The translations under genes and the position numbers were made by a program. Under the pieces are notes generated by a model, which ran no database searches, had not been told where the DNA came from, and saw only the letters and a program-made list of their open reading frames with translations. Shown here piece by piece: positions 32,867 to 42,726 of a stretch of DNA of 64,000 bases. Positions within the stretch are counted from its first letter, which is position 1. The number at the start of each line of letters is the position of its first letter. Source of the DNA: Oscillospiraceae bacterium (lineage in GTDB: Bacteria; Bacillota; Clostridia; Oscillospirales; Ruminococcaceae); assembly GCA_016298065.1 (NCBI GenBank), contig JAEDDN010000006.1, positions 28,626-92,625 of the forward strand, read 5' to 3'.

Positions 32867-33742
32867 TTGAGGTATGCACTTATAGATTTAGGCTCAAACA
32901 CAATAAAGCTCGCCGTATATGATATAAACGGCAGGGATTTTAAACAGATACACTATGAACTGCGCTACGGGTATGTAGTGGCGAATATCGGGGACGGCGT
33001 TTTAACTAAAAAAGGCATTGATACTATTGCCGAGATACTGATTTATTTTAAAGGAAAAGCCTTATCGCTCGGAGCAAAAAAGATAACCTGCTTTTCCACC
33101 GCTTCGCTTAGGTTTATAAAAAACCGTGACGACGTAATAAAGCGCATATATGACTTAACCGGTATAGAAATTAACGCCATTTCGGGTGAGGAAGAAGCAT
33201 ATTATAACTTCCTTAGCATTAAATACGCCACAGGTGAAAATAGCTTTATCGGCGCAGATTTAGGCGGCGGAAGCTGTCAGGTAATATGCTGTGAAAACGG
33301 TAGTCTTAAAAAAAGCGTGAGCCTCCCCTTAGGCTGTCTAAAGCTTTTTGGGCAGTTTGTTAAGGGCGAATTCCCCGACAAGAGCGAAAAAACGGCTATA
33401 GAGGAGTATGTAAAAGAAAACCTTAAAGGCAGTTTTTCGCCCGAAAGTGTGTCGGATAGTCTCTTTTTAATCGGCGGAAGCGCCAGAACAATAACACGCA
33501 TTTTAAACGTAGGAGAAAGGTTTAGCACCCAGCTTCTTACCGCCTTAACCGAGGACGCTCTTAAAAACACAAAAGAATTTAAGGAAACTATATTAAAACT
33601 CGAGCCCAAAAGAATAAACACCATTCTGCCCGGTATGATTACAATAAATACGCTGGCAGAATATTTAAGGATAAACACAATAACCCTTATCGACACCAGC
33701 GTGCGTGAGGGATATTTAATAGATAAGGTCTTGGAAAAATAA
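32867..33742 (+). CDS. ppx: Exopolyphosphatase / GppA-family phosphatase
   Basis: The ASKHA-fold ATPase/phosphatase shows DLGSNTIKLAVYD (phosphate 1), FSTASLRFIKN, the catalytic ISGEEEAYYNF and GADLGGGSCQV (phosphate 2). At 291 residues it has only the N-terminal two domains of the long E. coli enzymes, the common short form. It releases phosphate from polyphosphate or from pppGpp. TTG start with GGAAG upstream. It lies 17 bp before ppk1, so the pair makes and degrades polyphosphate from one transcript. Confidence 0.9.
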   Translation: MRYALIDLGSNTIKLAVYDINGRDFKQIHYELRYGYVVANIGDGVLTKKGIDTIAEILIYFKGKALSLGAKKITCFSTASLRFIKNRDDVIKRIYDLTGIEINAISGEEEAYYNFLSIKYATGENSFIGADLGGGSCQVICCENGSLKKSVSLPLGCLKLFGQFVKGEFPDKSEKTAIEEYVKENLKGSFSPESVSDSLFLIGGSARTITRILNVGERFSTQLLTALTEDALKNTKEFKETILKLEPKRINTILPGMITINTLAEYLRINTITLIDTSVREGYLIDKVLEK

Positions 33743-33759
33743 TCGGGAGAACTGATATT

Positions 33760-35943
33760 ATGGACAAAAACAGCGTTTATACAAACCGTGAACTCAGCTG
33801 GCTTCAATTCAACGAAAGAGTGTTGGAGGAAGGGCTTGATAAAAATGTGCCCATTTACGAAAGGTTAAAATTTATTGCGATTTTTCAAAGCAATCTCGAC
33901 GAATTTTTTATGGTAAGAGTCGGAAGCCTTTGTGAGCAAAAGCTTGTAAAGCCAAAGCTAAAGGACTCCAAAACAAAGCTAACCTCTGCCGAGCAGATAG
34001 GACTTATCTGCAAAAGAGTTAAAAAATTAAACTCGGTCAGGGACAAGGCGTTTTCGTCGGTTAATAAGGAGCTTTCAAAGCACGGTATAGAGCAGGTTTT
34101 CGCCTCCTCAAAGCTCACAGATGCAGAATATGAATACTTAAATTTATATTTCGACAAGGAGATTATGCCTTTAATTTCTCCGCAGATAATAGATAAACGC
34201 CAGCCGTTTCCGTTTTTAAAAAACCGTGAAATATATATAGGCGTACATCTCGCTTCAAAAAGCGGTAAATTGAGCTTGGGCGTTATCCCTGCAGAAAGTC
34301 ACTTTAACCGAATTATCTTTTTGCCGTTTGACAAAAAGTTTAAGTTTATGCTTGCAGAGGATTTAATCCTCTTGTTTGCGCACAAGGTGTTTAACAAGCA
34401 TCAGGTGCTTGAAAAAACCATTTTCAGAATAACCCGAAGCGCAGACATTGACGTTGAGCAGACTATGGTGCACTTTGATATGGATTTCAGAGAAGCTATG
34501 GAGGAACTGCTTAAAAAGCGTCGCAGGCTGTCGCCGGTAAGGTTAGAGCTTTCTCAGAATATAAGCGGCGAGCTTCAAAGCTATATGGCGCATAATCTCG
34601 ACCTTGCGCCCGAGCAGGTCTTTGTAAACGCTTCACCGCTTGATTTGTCGTATGTTTATGCGATAGAGGACCGCATTGACAATAAACCCGATTTATTCTA
34701 TGAACCGCTTACTCCGCAGGCTTCCGCTTCGATTTTGGAAGATAAGCCGATGATAGCTCAAATACAAAATAAGGACTTGCTTTTACATTATCCTTATGAA
34801 TCGATAAAGCCGTTTTTGCGCCTTTTAAACGAAGCGGCAGAGGATAAAAACGTCCTTTCGGTAAAGATTACCCTTTACCGTGTAGCCAAAAACTCAAAGG
34901 TTATCGACGCTCTTGTCAAGGCGGCTGAAAACGGCAAGGAAGTAAGTGTGGTAGTTGAGCTTAGAGCAAGATTTGACGAGGATAACAATATCGGCTGGTC
35001 AAAGCGCCTTGAGGAAGCAGGCTGTAACGTTATGTACGGGCTTCCCGGTTATAAGGTTCACTCAAAGCTACTGCTCATAACACGAAAAATCGGCAACAAG
35101 ATAGAATACATCACCCAAATAGGTACCGGTAACTACAACGAAAAAACCTCTAAGCTTTATACCGACCTGTCGCTTATGACCGCAAACCGTGAAATAGGCG
35201 CAGACGCTTCGGCTGTATTTAACAGCTTATTTACCGGCTCGCCTGTAGAATCCTCAACACACCTTTTGGTGGCACCCTTATGCTGTAAAAACCGAATTAT
35301 CGAAATGATAGACAAAGAAATTGCCTTTGCAAAACAGGGCGAGCCTGCACGCATTTTACTTAAAATGAACTCGGTAACCGACAAGGTGCTTATAGATAAG
35401 CTTATCGAAGCGCAGTCCGCAGGAGTTAAGATAAGAATGATTGTCAGAGGAATTTGCTGTTTTAAGCCTCAAACTCACGATTCCTACGAGGATATCGAAA
35501 TAAGGAGCATTGTCGGCAGATTTTTGGAACATTCGAGGATATATGTTTTCGGAACCGACGAGCGAATGGCTATGTATATTTCTTCGGCAGACTTTATGAC
35601 AAGAAACACCGAGCGCAGAGTAGAGGTCGCCACCCCGATATACGATAAGGATTTGCAAATGCGTATTATGGATATTCTAAACATTATGCTAAAGGATAAT
35701 GTTAAGGCGAGAATCCAAAACGCAGACGGAATTTATGTAAGAGCTCAGCGTGCAGAGGGCGACGAGGCTGTAAACGCCCAAGAATATCTTTATAAGCTCG
35801 CTTACGAAAACGCAGCAAAGCCCAAGGAACACTCTGCTTCAAAAAAACCTGTCGCCGCAAAGCCCGTAAAGAATAAAAAGATTAAAAAGGATAAAAAGGA
35901 TAACGGTATTAAAAATAAAATTAAACGCCTTTTTAAAAGGTAG
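33760..35943 (+). CDS. ppk1: Polyphosphate kinase 1
   Basis: It polymerises ATP gamma-phosphate into polyphosphate at the membrane. Domains in order: N (NRELSWLQFNERVLEE, FQSNLDEFFMVRVGSL), head, and two PLD-type C domains. These carry the phosphorylated His in YKVHSKLLLI, the loop TGNYNE, SRIYVFG, and SSADFMTRNTERRVEVATP. At 727 residues it is full length. It ends in a 40-residue Lys/Pro/Ala-rich tail (SASKKPVAAKPVKNKK..) that may bind polyphosphate or nucleic acid (inference). CGGGAG precedes the ATG. Confidence 0.96.
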   Translation: MDKNSVYTNRELSWLQFNERVLEEGLDKNVPIYERLKFIAIFQSNLDEFFMVRVGSLCEQKLVKPKLKDSKTKLTSAEQIGLICKRVKKLNSVRDKAFSSVNKELSKHGIEQVFASSKLTDAEYEYLNLYFDKEIMPLISPQIIDKRQPFPFLKNREIYIGVHLASKSGKLSLGVIPAESHFNRIIFLPFDKKFKFMLAEDLILLFAHKVFNKHQVLEKTIFRITRSADIDVEQTMVHFDMDFREAMEELLKKRRRLSPVRLELSQNISGELQSYMAHNLDLAPEQVFVNASPLDLSYVYAIEDRIDNKPDLFYEPLTPQASASILEDKPMIAQIQNKDLLLHYPYESIKPFLRLLNEAAEDKNVLSVKITLYRVAKNSKVIDALVKAAENGKEVSVVVELRARFDEDNNIGWSKRLEEAGCNVMYGLPGYKVHSKLLLITRKIGNKIEYITQIGTGNYNEKTSKLYTDLSLMTANREIGADASAVFNSLFTGSPVESSTHLLVAPLCCKNRIIEMIDKEIAFAKQGEPARILLKMNSVTDKVLIDKLIEAQSAGVKIRMIVRGICCFKPQTHDSYEDIEIRSIVGRFLEHSRIYVFGTDERMAMYISSADFMTRNTERRVEVATPIYDKDLQMRIMDILNIMLKDNVKARIQNADGIYVRAQRAEGDEAVNAQEYLYKLAYENAAKPKEHSASKKPVAAKPVKNKKIKKDKKDNGIKNKIKRLFKR

Positions 35944-35950
35944 TCATTAA

Positions 35951-35985
35951 AAAATCCCTGACAGCTAAAAGCTGTCAGGGATTTT
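35951..35985. terminator. Bidirectional terminator between ppk1 and the AI-2E transporter gene
   Basis: A 16-bp perfect inverted repeat AAAATCCCTGACAGCT / its complement with a 3-nt loop has A/T ends suitable for both converging genes. Confidence 0.92.
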
Positions 35986-35989
35986 CATT

Positions 35990-37240
35990 TTACTGATCCT
36001 TTTTATTATTTATAAACTCGTTTGTATCATTATCCACTAAATAAACGTCCTCATATGCCTTAGTCGAGGAGGACAGCTTTTTCTTTTCGAGCCGTCTTTC
36101 AACAAAAAGCTTTATGCCCGAATAGATAAGCGCAAATATCGGCACGCCCAAAATAAGTCCCATAAATCCGAACAGACCTCCGCATAAAAGCAACGAGAAC
36201 AAAACCCAAAAGCTCGAAAGCCCTGTTTGCTCACCCAGTATTTTCGGAGTTAAGAAGTGATTGTCTACCTGTTGAAGTATTACTATCATTATAACAAAGT
36301 ATATTGCGTCTTTGGGGCTTACCATAAATATTATCAGCGCACTTATTACCGTACCGATAATAGGTCCAAAGTACGGAATAACATTGGTAAGTCCGACTAT
36401 AACGCTTGCCAAAAGCGCAAACGGAGTTCCCATAATGCTCATTAAGATAAAGCATAAAAGACCCAAAACCAGCGAATTTAAAATACTGCCGACAATAAAT
36501 CTGCTGAATACTCTATGTGCTTCTCTTGTTATTTTAAGGGTAGTGTTTGCGTGCTTTACAGGTAATAAGGCATATATGATTTTTTTGCTTTGCGCCAAAA
36601 ACAAATCCTTGCTGAAAAGCACATATATTGCAACAACAAAACCTATCGCAATATTGATAATGGTGGATATAAAGCCTATCACTCCGGAGGTTACACCGGA
36701 AACAAGCTGATCTGCCTGCGGCAAAACCGTACCGCTTACAAGCGTTGTAATATCGGTGGATATGTCGGACAAAAAGCTGTTAACGGTAGTGGTAAGACCT
36801 TTGTTATCCTCTATAATATGGCTTACCCATTTCATAACGTTAGCTGAATACTTCGGGAAGTTTTCGACTATACCCCTTATGCTGACTATAAGCTGAGGTA
36901 AAATCATACTGAAAAGCGCTACAAGAACCAAAAGTGCCAAAAGCATTGTTATAAAAATACTGACAGCCCTTGCCTTGCGCTTTGCTTTATACGGCTTTTT
37001 TATGCGTTTAGCCACTAATTTTAAGATTAAGTTTTCAAAAAATCTCACTATAGGCTGTAGTAAATACGCCAGCGCCAAGCCGTAAAGTACCGGCTCCAAG
37101 GTGCCTATTACCTTTTTTAGCGCCGACAGTATAGAGCCTGAGCTTGCAATTAAAAAGAAAAACAGTATACTGCACACAACTACCAAAAACGCCGTGACGC
37201 CCCAGTAAAAATACTTTTTATCCCATTTGTATTTCATCAT
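35990..37240 (-). CDS. AI-2E family (PF01594) membrane transporter
   Basis: The 416-residue polytopic protein has hydrophobic pairs near the N terminus (about 12-35, 40-65), a long amphipathic middle with segments at about 90-115, 160-180 and 190-215, and a C-terminal bundle (about 245-370). This bundle contains GLTNVIPYFGPIIGTV and PKILGEQTGLSSFWVLFSLLLCGGLFGFMGLILGVP, the family signature. The name stems from E. coli TqsA; many members move ions or other solutes, so AI-2 export should not be assumed although luxS is in the window. It lies 21 bp after rarA's stop on the same strand and may share a transcript. The C-terminal tail is basic. Confidence 0.9.
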   Translation of the reverse strand: MMKYKWDKKYFYWGVTAFLVVVCSILFFFLIASSGSILSALKKVIGTLEPVLYGLALAYLLQPIVRFFENLILKLVAKRIKKPYKAKRKARAVSIFITMLLALLVLVALFSMILPQLIVSIRGIVENFPKYSANVMKWVSHIIEDNKGLTTTVNSFLSDISTDITTLVSGTVLPQADQLVSGVTSGVIGFISTIINIAIGFVVAIYVLFSKDLFLAQSKKIIYALLPVKHANTTLKITREAHRVFSRFIVGSILNSLVLGLLCFILMSIMGTPFALLASVIVGLTNVIPYFGPIIGTVISALIIFMVSPKDAIYFVIMIVILQQVDNHFLTPKILGEQTGLSSFWVLFSLLLCGGLFGFMGLILGVPIFALIYSGIKLFVERRLEKKKLSSSTKAYEDVYLVDNDTNEFINNKKDQ

Positions 37241-37261
37241 CTCACCCTTTTCGTTTTATTT

Positions 37262-38530
37262 TTATTCTTCACTTTTTATTTTATCCCTATACGCCTTTGC
37301 CGCCTGTTCGATTTTATTGTCGCCGAAGTTATAATAAACTCTGTCTTTTAAATCGTCAGGCAGATACTGCTGAGGTACATAATGATTTTTAAAGTCGTGC
37401 GGATAAAGATAGTGTTGCCCTTTAATTTCGCTGTCCTCGCCGTCGAAGTGCTTATTCTGAAGCTGTCGTGGGAAGGTTGTGCCTTTGCCGTTTTTTACGT
37501 CCTCTAACGCCTTTGCGATAGCGATATATGCGCTGTTTGATTTAGGCGCCGTGGCAAGAAATATAACCGCTTCGGCTAAGGGTATTCTCGCTTCGGGAAG
37601 CCCTAAGGAAACTGCGTTGTCAACGCACGCCTTTACAATGCTTACCGCCTGCGGATAGGCAAGCCCTATATCCTCGCTTGCAATAACAAGAAGCCGTCTG
37701 CACGGGGATAAAATATCGCCTGCTTCCAAAAGCCTTGCAAGATAGTGAAGCGCAGCGTTTTCGTCCGAGCCTCTTATTGACTTTTGAAGCGCAGATAATA
37801 AATCGTAATGCTCGTCGCCTGCTCGGTCGTATCTCATCGCACTTTTTTGAGCAAGCTGTTTTGCCGTGTCCGGTGTGACGATGTTTTTGCCGTCCTCAGA
37901 CACGCTCGACAAGGCGCAAAGCTCAACTGCGTTTAGCGATTTTCTTACATCTCCGCCACAAACCGTGGCTATATAATTTAAAACTTCGTCGCTTACTTCA
38001 AAAGAAGTATTGAGTTCCTTTTCCATAAACTCAAAGCCTCTTTTGACCGCTTTTTTTACTTCTGCGGGAGATACTGCCTTAAATTCAAATACGGTGCTTC
38101 TTGAAAGTATGGCGTTATAAACGTAAAAATACGGATTTTCGGTAGTCGAAGCAATAAGGGTTATATCGCCGTTTTCTATCTGTTCTAAAAGGGACTGCTG
38201 TTGTTTTTTGTTAAGATACTGTATCTCGTCTAAATAAAGTAAAATCCCGTTCACACCGCTTATTGTGTCAACCTGCTCGATTACCGCCCTTATGTCTGCG
38301 GTAGAGCAGGAGGTGCCGTTTAACTTACAAAGCTTGCGGTTTGTTTTGTTGGCGATAATTCTTGCTACGGTAGTTTTTCCGACGCCCGACGGTCCGTAAA
38401 AAATCATATTGGGAATATGCCCCGAGCTTATGATTTTATTTAAAGCCTTACCCTCTGCCAACAGGTGCTCCTGACCGACTACGTCGCTTAAATCAAGCGG
38501 TCGTATTCTGTCTGCCAACGGTGCCGACAT
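37262..38530 (-). CDS. rarA: Replication-associated recombination protein A (MgsA/RarA AAA+ ATPase)
   Basis: The clamp-loader-related AAA+ ATPase acts at stalled forks. LADRIRPLDLSDVVGQEHLL opens the domain, then Walker A GPSGVGKTT, Walker B LYLDEIQ, sensor 1 ASTTENPYF, arginine finger NAILSRSTVFEF, and the C-terminal tetramerisation part (RLLVIASEDIGLAYP, FLATAPKSNSAY, HYLYPHDFKNHYVPQQYLP). I chose the ATG at 38530 because GGGAGG lies 7 bp upstream; an in-frame upstream start at 38569 has no such site. 422 residues, complete. Confidence 0.95.
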   Translation of the reverse strand: MSAPLADRIRPLDLSDVVGQEHLLAEGKALNKIISSGHIPNMIFYGPSGVGKTTVARIIANKTNRKLCKLNGTSCSTADIRAVIEQVDTISGVNGILLYLDEIQYLNKKQQQSLLEQIENGDITLIASTTENPYFYVYNAILSRSTVFEFKAVSPAEVKKAVKRGFEFMEKELNTSFEVSDEVLNYIATVCGGDVRKSLNAVELCALSSVSEDGKNIVTPDTAKQLAQKSAMRYDRAGDEHYDLLSALQKSIRGSDENAALHYLARLLEAGDILSPCRRLLVIASEDIGLAYPQAVSIVKACVDNAVSLGLPEARIPLAEAVIFLATAPKSNSAYIAIAKALEDVKNGKGTTFPRQLQNKHFDGEDSEIKGQHYLYPHDFKNHYVPQQYLPDDLKDRVYYNFGDNKIEQAAKAYRDKIKSEE

Positions 38531-38634
38531 ATTCTCGCCTCCCGACCTTTTCGGAGTTAAAATGTACACTTACAAATTTATGATATGAATACATAACCAC
38601 CGCCGTAAAGGGCAGTGGTTACACAAAAATACTC

Positions 38635-39891
38635 TTATTCGTAAAGCGGATATTTATCGCAAAGAGCGCATACCTTAGCTCTTATTTCGTCACGCTTAGC
38701 TTCAAAGTCCTCTGACGCTGTCATATAAATGCACTCGGCGATAACAGCCATATCCTCAGGCTTCATACCACGGCTTGTAACCGCAGGCGTACCTATTCTG
38801 ACACCGCTTGTAACAAACGGTTTTTCAGGGTCGTTTGGAATTGCATTTTTGTTTACTGTGATATAAACCTCGTCAAGACGGCGCTCAAGCTCTTTACCTG
38901 TAATTTTAAAGTTTCTTGTGTCAACTAACATTAAGTGGTTGTCTGTACCGCCCGAAACCAAGTCAAAGCCATAGCCTACAAGGCCGTCTGCCAATGCCTT
39001 TGCATTATCTATAACAGTCTTTGCATACTCTTTAAATTCAGGCTTTAAAGCCTCGCCGAAGCATACTGCCTTAGCGGCTATTGTGTGCATAAGCGGTCCT
39101 CCCTGAGTTCCCGGGAAGATAGCCTTATTGATAAGAGGCGCAAGTTCCTCACGGCACAAGATAAGACCGCCTCTCGGTCCTCTTAGGGTTTTGTGAGTGG
39201 TAGTGGTAACAACGTCGGCGTAAGGTACAGGGCTTTCGTGAAGTCCTGCTGCAACAAGACCTGCGATATGCGCCATATCTACCATAAAATATGCGCCGAC
39301 TTCCTTTGCGATTTCGCTTAATCTTTTAAAATCAATAGCTCTCGGATAAGCCGAAGCTCCTGCAACGATAAGCTTAGGCTTAGCTTCCTTAGCGATAGCC
39401 AAAACGTGATCGTAATCTATAACCTCGGTGTCGTCCTCAACGCCGTAGGATACAAAGTTAAAATATTTACCCGATAAGTTTACAGGCGAACCGTGAGTTA
39501 AGTGTCCGCCGTGAGCAAGGCTCATACCCAAAACGGTATCGCCCGGCTGTAAAAGCGCAAAATAAACGGCTGTGTTTGCCTGTGCGCCGGAATGAGGCTG
39601 TACATTGGCGTGCTCTGCTCCGAAAAGCTTTTTAGCTCTGTCGATAGCGATTTGCTCTACAACGTCTACACATTCGCAACCGCCGTAGTATCTTTTGCCC
39701 GGATAGCCCTCTGCATATTTATTTGTGAGAACGCTTCCCATAGCCGCCATAACAGCAGGAGAAACGATATTCTCGCTCGCAATAAGCTCAATATTTCTTC
39801 TTTGGCGGTCAAGCTCTTTTGACATAGCCTGTCCTACCTCTTTATCGTATCCCTCTACAAATCCGATAGTATCCATGATATCACTGAACAT
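38635..39891 (-). CDS. glyA: Serine hydroxymethyltransferase
   Basis: This PLP enzyme interconverts serine and glycine and loads tetrahydrofolate with one-carbon units. The N-terminal IELIASENIVSPAV, EGYPGKRYYGGCE, PHSGAQANTAVYFALL, LAHGGHLTHG, VDMAHIAGLVAAG and the Schiff-base Lys in TTTTHKTLRGPRGG are all present. At 418 residues it is complete. CGGAGG precedes the ATG. A clear promoter lies upstream, divergent from asnS; folC at the far right of the window acts on the same cofactor. Confidence 0.98.
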   Translation of the reverse strand: MFSDIMDTIGFVEGYDKEVGQAMSKELDRQRRNIELIASENIVSPAVMAAMGSVLTNKYAEGYPGKRYYGGCECVDVVEQIAIDRAKKLFGAEHANVQPHSGAQANTAVYFALLQPGDTVLGMSLAHGGHLTHGSPVNLSGKYFNFVSYGVEDDTEVIDYDHVLAIAKEAKPKLIVAGASAYPRAIDFKRLSEIAKEVGAYFMVDMAHIAGLVAAGLHESPVPYADVVTTTTHKTLRGPRGGLILCREELAPLINKAIFPGTQGGPLMHTIAAKAVCFGEALKPEFKEYAKTVIDNAKALADGLVGYGFDLVSGGTDNHLMLVDTRNFKITGKELERRLDEVYITVNKNAIPNDPEKPFVTSGVRIGTPAVTSRGMKPEDMAVIAECIYMTASEDFEAKRDEIRAKVCALCDKYPLYE

Positions 39892-39923
39892 TTTATTTCC
39901 TCCGAATAATCATATTTATGTTA

Positions 39924-39952
39924 ATTATACACTCTATCGGTTAAATATTCAA
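39924..39952 (-). promoter_or_regulatory. glyA promoter
   Basis: Minus strand TTGAAT (39947-39952), 17 bp, TATAAT (39924-39929). A palindrome GAAAACC/GGTTTTC lies at 39982-39998 between this and the asnS promoter. Confidence 0.8.
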
Positions 39953-40028
39953 GCAGTTTCTTTATAATATTACCTTTAACCGAAAACCTTAGGTTTTCCT
40001 GTGTTAATATTTTAAGACGTGTTTTGTA

Positions 40029-40058
40029 TTGACTAATAATACTTTGCTGTGATACAAT
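40029..40058 (+). promoter_or_regulatory. asnS-asnA promoter
   Basis: TTGACT (40029-40034), 18 bp, TACAAT (40053-40058). No T-box core is present in the short leader. Confidence 0.65.
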
Positions 40059-40109
40059 GATAAAATGTAAATATAAGTATTAAGCGCACTAAAGGGACGG
40101 TGTATAATA

Positions 40110-41495
40110 ATGAAACATACGGATATTTGTGATATTTTTAAGGACTGCTCAAAATATTTGGGTAATGAGCTTACGGTATGCGGTTGGGCTAAGCTTATCC
40201 GTGATTCAAAAAATGTAGGCTTTATCGAGTTAAACGACGGTACTTCCCTTACAAATTTACAGATTGTTATAGATAAAGAAAGCTTTGAAAACGCAGACGA
40301 CGTTTTGCGCCAAAACGTTGGTGCGGCAATGATTGTAAAGGGTACTCTTATTGAATCTCTAAACCCGAAACAACCCGTTGAGCTTACTCCGTCTGGCATT
40401 GAGGTTGTAGGCGTATCGCCTAACGACTACCCGCTTCAAAAGAAAAAGCACTCTATGGAGTTTTTGCGCACCATTCCTCATTTAAGAGCAAGAACAAACA
40501 CCTTTAATGCAATGTTTCGCATTCGTTCCGAGCTTGCAAAGGCTATACACGATTTCTTCCAGGGCAGAAACTTTACCTACGTTCACACCCCGATTATCAC
40601 GGGAAGTGACTGCGAGGGTGCAGGCGAGATATTCAGAGTAACCACTCACGAGTATTCTACCCCCTACGAAACCGAAGAAGAATACTACGCAAACGACTTC
40701 TTTAAGCAAAAGGCAGGTCTTACCGTATCGGGACAGCTTGAGGGCGAGGCTTTGGCTATGGCTTTGGGCAAGATATACACCTTTGGTCCTACCTTCAGAG
40801 CAGAAAATTCAAACACTACAAGACACGCCGCTGAATTTTGGCAAATAGAGCCTGAGGTTGCTTTTGCGGATTTGTTTGACATTATTGAGCTTGCTACCGA
40901 TATGTTAAAATATATTGTAAAGCACGTTTACGACAACTGCCCCGAGGAGCTTAGCTTTTTTGAACGCTTTTATGAAAAAGGGCTTAAAGATAAGCTTTTA
41001 AATATCATAAACTCCGACTTTGCGGTAATAGAATATACAGAGGCTGTTGATATTCTTATGAAAGCCGACTGCGATTTTGCCTACCCTGTAAGCTGGGGCT
41101 GTGATTTACAGACAGAGCACGAGCGTTATCTTACCGATATAGTATATAAGCGCCCCGTATTTGTAATAAACTATCCTAAGGATATAAAATCCTTCTATAT
41201 GAAGCTAAATCCCGACGGCAAAACGGTTGCCGCAACCGACCTTTTAGTGCCCGGCGTAGGAGAAATTATCGGCGCTTCACAAAGAGAGGATAATTACGAT
41301 TTGCTTTTAGAGCAGATAAAATCCCGTGGTATGACACAGTCCGATTACGAGTGGTATTTAGAGCTTCGTAAATTCGGCTCCGCTCCGCACAGCGGTTACG
41401 GTTTGGGCTTTGAGCGTATTCTTATGTACATTACCGGTATCGGCAATATCCGTGACACAGCGGCATTCCCGAGAACAAAGGGCTTTTTGGCATAA
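40110..41495 (+). CDS. asnS: Asparaginyl-tRNA synthetase
   Basis: The class IIb synthetase has an N-terminal OB anticodon-binding domain (VCGWAKLIRDSKNVGFIELNDGTSLTNLQIV) followed by the catalytic core (FTYVHTPIITGSDCEGAGEIFRVT, motif 2 FRAENSNTTRHAAEFWQIEPE, motif 3 GYGLGFERILMYITG). The ITGSDCEGAGE element separates it from AspRS. 461 residues. asnA follows after 31 bp, so the operon both makes asparagine and attaches it. This implies direct Asn-tRNA formation rather than only the GatCAB route. Confidence 0.96.
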   Translation: MKHTDICDIFKDCSKYLGNELTVCGWAKLIRDSKNVGFIELNDGTSLTNLQIVIDKESFENADDVLRQNVGAAMIVKGTLIESLNPKQPVELTPSGIEVVGVSPNDYPLQKKKHSMEFLRTIPHLRARTNTFNAMFRIRSELAKAIHDFFQGRNFTYVHTPIITGSDCEGAGEIFRVTTHEYSTPYETEEEYYANDFFKQKAGLTVSGQLEGEALAMALGKIYTFGPTFRAENSNTTRHAAEFWQIEPEVAFADLFDIIELATDMLKYIVKHVYDNCPEELSFFERFYEKGLKDKLLNIINSDFAVIEYTEAVDILMKADCDFAYPVSWGCDLQTEHERYLTDIVYKRPVFVINYPKDIKSFYMKLNPDGKTVAATDLLVPGVGEIIGASQREDNYDLLLEQIKSRGMTQSDYEWYLELRKFGSAPHSGYGLGFERILMYITGIGNIRDTAAFPRTKGFLA

Positions 41496-41526
41496 ATTAT
41501 AAACACAAAAAAGAGGTATGATTATA

Positions 41527-42534
41527 ATGAGCAAATCAGTTATCCCCGAAGGGTATAAATCTGCGCTTAACATCTACGACACTCAAAGAGCCATTGTGCT
41601 TGTAAAGCGAATTTTTGAGGATACTTTAAGCGGAGCTTTGTCGCTTCAAAGAGTTTCCGCACCGCTTTTTGTATATCCCGAAAGCGGACTTAACGATAAT
41701 TTAAACGGCGTTGAGCGTCCTGTGGAATTTGATATTCCGTCTACGCATAAAACCGCACAAATCGTTCATTCTCTGGCCAAGTGGAAGAGAATGGCGTTAC
41801 ATAAATACGGCTTCTCCTTAGGCAGAGGGCTTTATACCGATATGAACGCTATCCGCCGTGACGAAGAAACGGATAATCTTCACTCGGTTTATGTTGACCA
41901 GTGGGACTGGGAAAAAATCATCTCCAAAGAGGACAGAAACACCGAATTTTTAAAAGAAACCGTTAAAACCATTGTCGGTGCAATCTGCGACACTCAAAAA
42001 ACACTTATGAATATATACCCCTTACTGCGTTTTCCGCTAAGCCGTGAGGTTAGCTTTGTTACTACCCAAGAGTTAGAGGATATGTATCCCGACCTTACCC
42101 CTAAGCAAAGGGAAACCGCGTATGTAAAAACACACCCTACAACCTTTGTTATGCAGATAGGCGATAAGCTCAAATCAGGCGAGATTCACGACGGACGTGC
42201 GCCCGACTATGACGACTGGACTTTAAACGGCGACTTAATTTTCTTTAACGAGATTTTAGGCGAGGCCTTTGAAGTATCTTCAATGGGTATTCGTGTAGAC
42301 GACAAAACTCTCACAAGACAGCTTAAAATAAGAGGTATGGAAAATATGGCTGCCCTACCGTTTCACAAAATGGTTTTAAACGGCGAGCTTCCTCTTACAA
42401 TGGGCGGCGGTATCGGCCAGTCAAGACTTTGTATGTTACTTTTAAACAAAGCGCATATCGGCGAAGTTCAGGCTTCTGTCTGGGACGAGGATACTCTAAA
42501 GCTTTGCAAAGAAAAAAGCGTCGAGCTTTTATAA
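41527..42534 (+). CDS. asnA: Aspartate-ammonia ligase (asparagine synthetase A)
   Basis: This ammonia-dependent asparagine synthetase (ATP to AMP + PPi) has a fold related to class II synthetases. Visible are SLQRVSAPLFVYPESGLNDNLNG, VEFDI, HSLAKWKRMAL, GRGLYTDMNAIRRDE, VDQWDWEKII, and GGGIGQSRLCMLLL at the C terminus. I chose the ATG at 41527 (AGAGG 10 bp upstream); an ATG three codons earlier is too close to that site. It is co-transcribed with asnS. Confidence 0.95.
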   Translation: MSKSVIPEGYKSALNIYDTQRAIVLVKRIFEDTLSGALSLQRVSAPLFVYPESGLNDNLNGVERPVEFDIPSTHKTAQIVHSLAKWKRMALHKYGFSLGRGLYTDMNAIRRDEETDNLHSVYVDQWDWEKIISKEDRNTEFLKETVKTIVGAICDTQKTLMNIYPLLRFPLSREVSFVTTQELEDMYPDLTPKQRETAYVKTHPTTFVMQIGDKLKSGEIHDGRAPDYDDWTLNGDLIFFNEILGEAFEVSSMGIRVDDKTLTRQLKIRGMENMAALPFHKMVLNGELPLTMGGGIGQSRLCMLLLNKAHIGEVQASVWDEDTLKLCKEKSVELL

Positions 42535-42575
42535 AAATTATGACGGCAAAAAGGTGCCCGATATTAAAAAATGTT

Positions 42576-42609
42576 ACATACCGAAAGACTATTCTTTCGG
42601 TATGTTTTT
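42576..42609 (+). terminator. asnS-asnA terminator
   Basis: ACATACCGAAAG / CTTTCGGTATGT stem followed by TTTTT. Confidence 0.92.
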
Positions 42610-42660
42610 GCTTTTAGCTTTACAAGACCTATGCTCGCTATAGCCTATAACAAATCTTAA

Positions 42661-42689
42661 TTGTATTTGAAAGCAAACTATAGTATAAT
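42661..42689 (+). promoter_or_regulatory. Promoter of the TfoX-N gene
   Basis: TTGTAT (42661-42666), 17 bp, TATAAT (42684-42689). Confidence 0.65.
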
Positions 42690-42726
42690 TATGACGTAAT
42701 AAGGAGTTTATACGGGGGATGGACAG

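Noticed and set aside
35990..37240. LuxS plus AI-2E transporter as a quorum-sensing pair
   Set aside because: The genes are 14 kb apart in different units, and the PF01594 name does not establish AI-2 transport.
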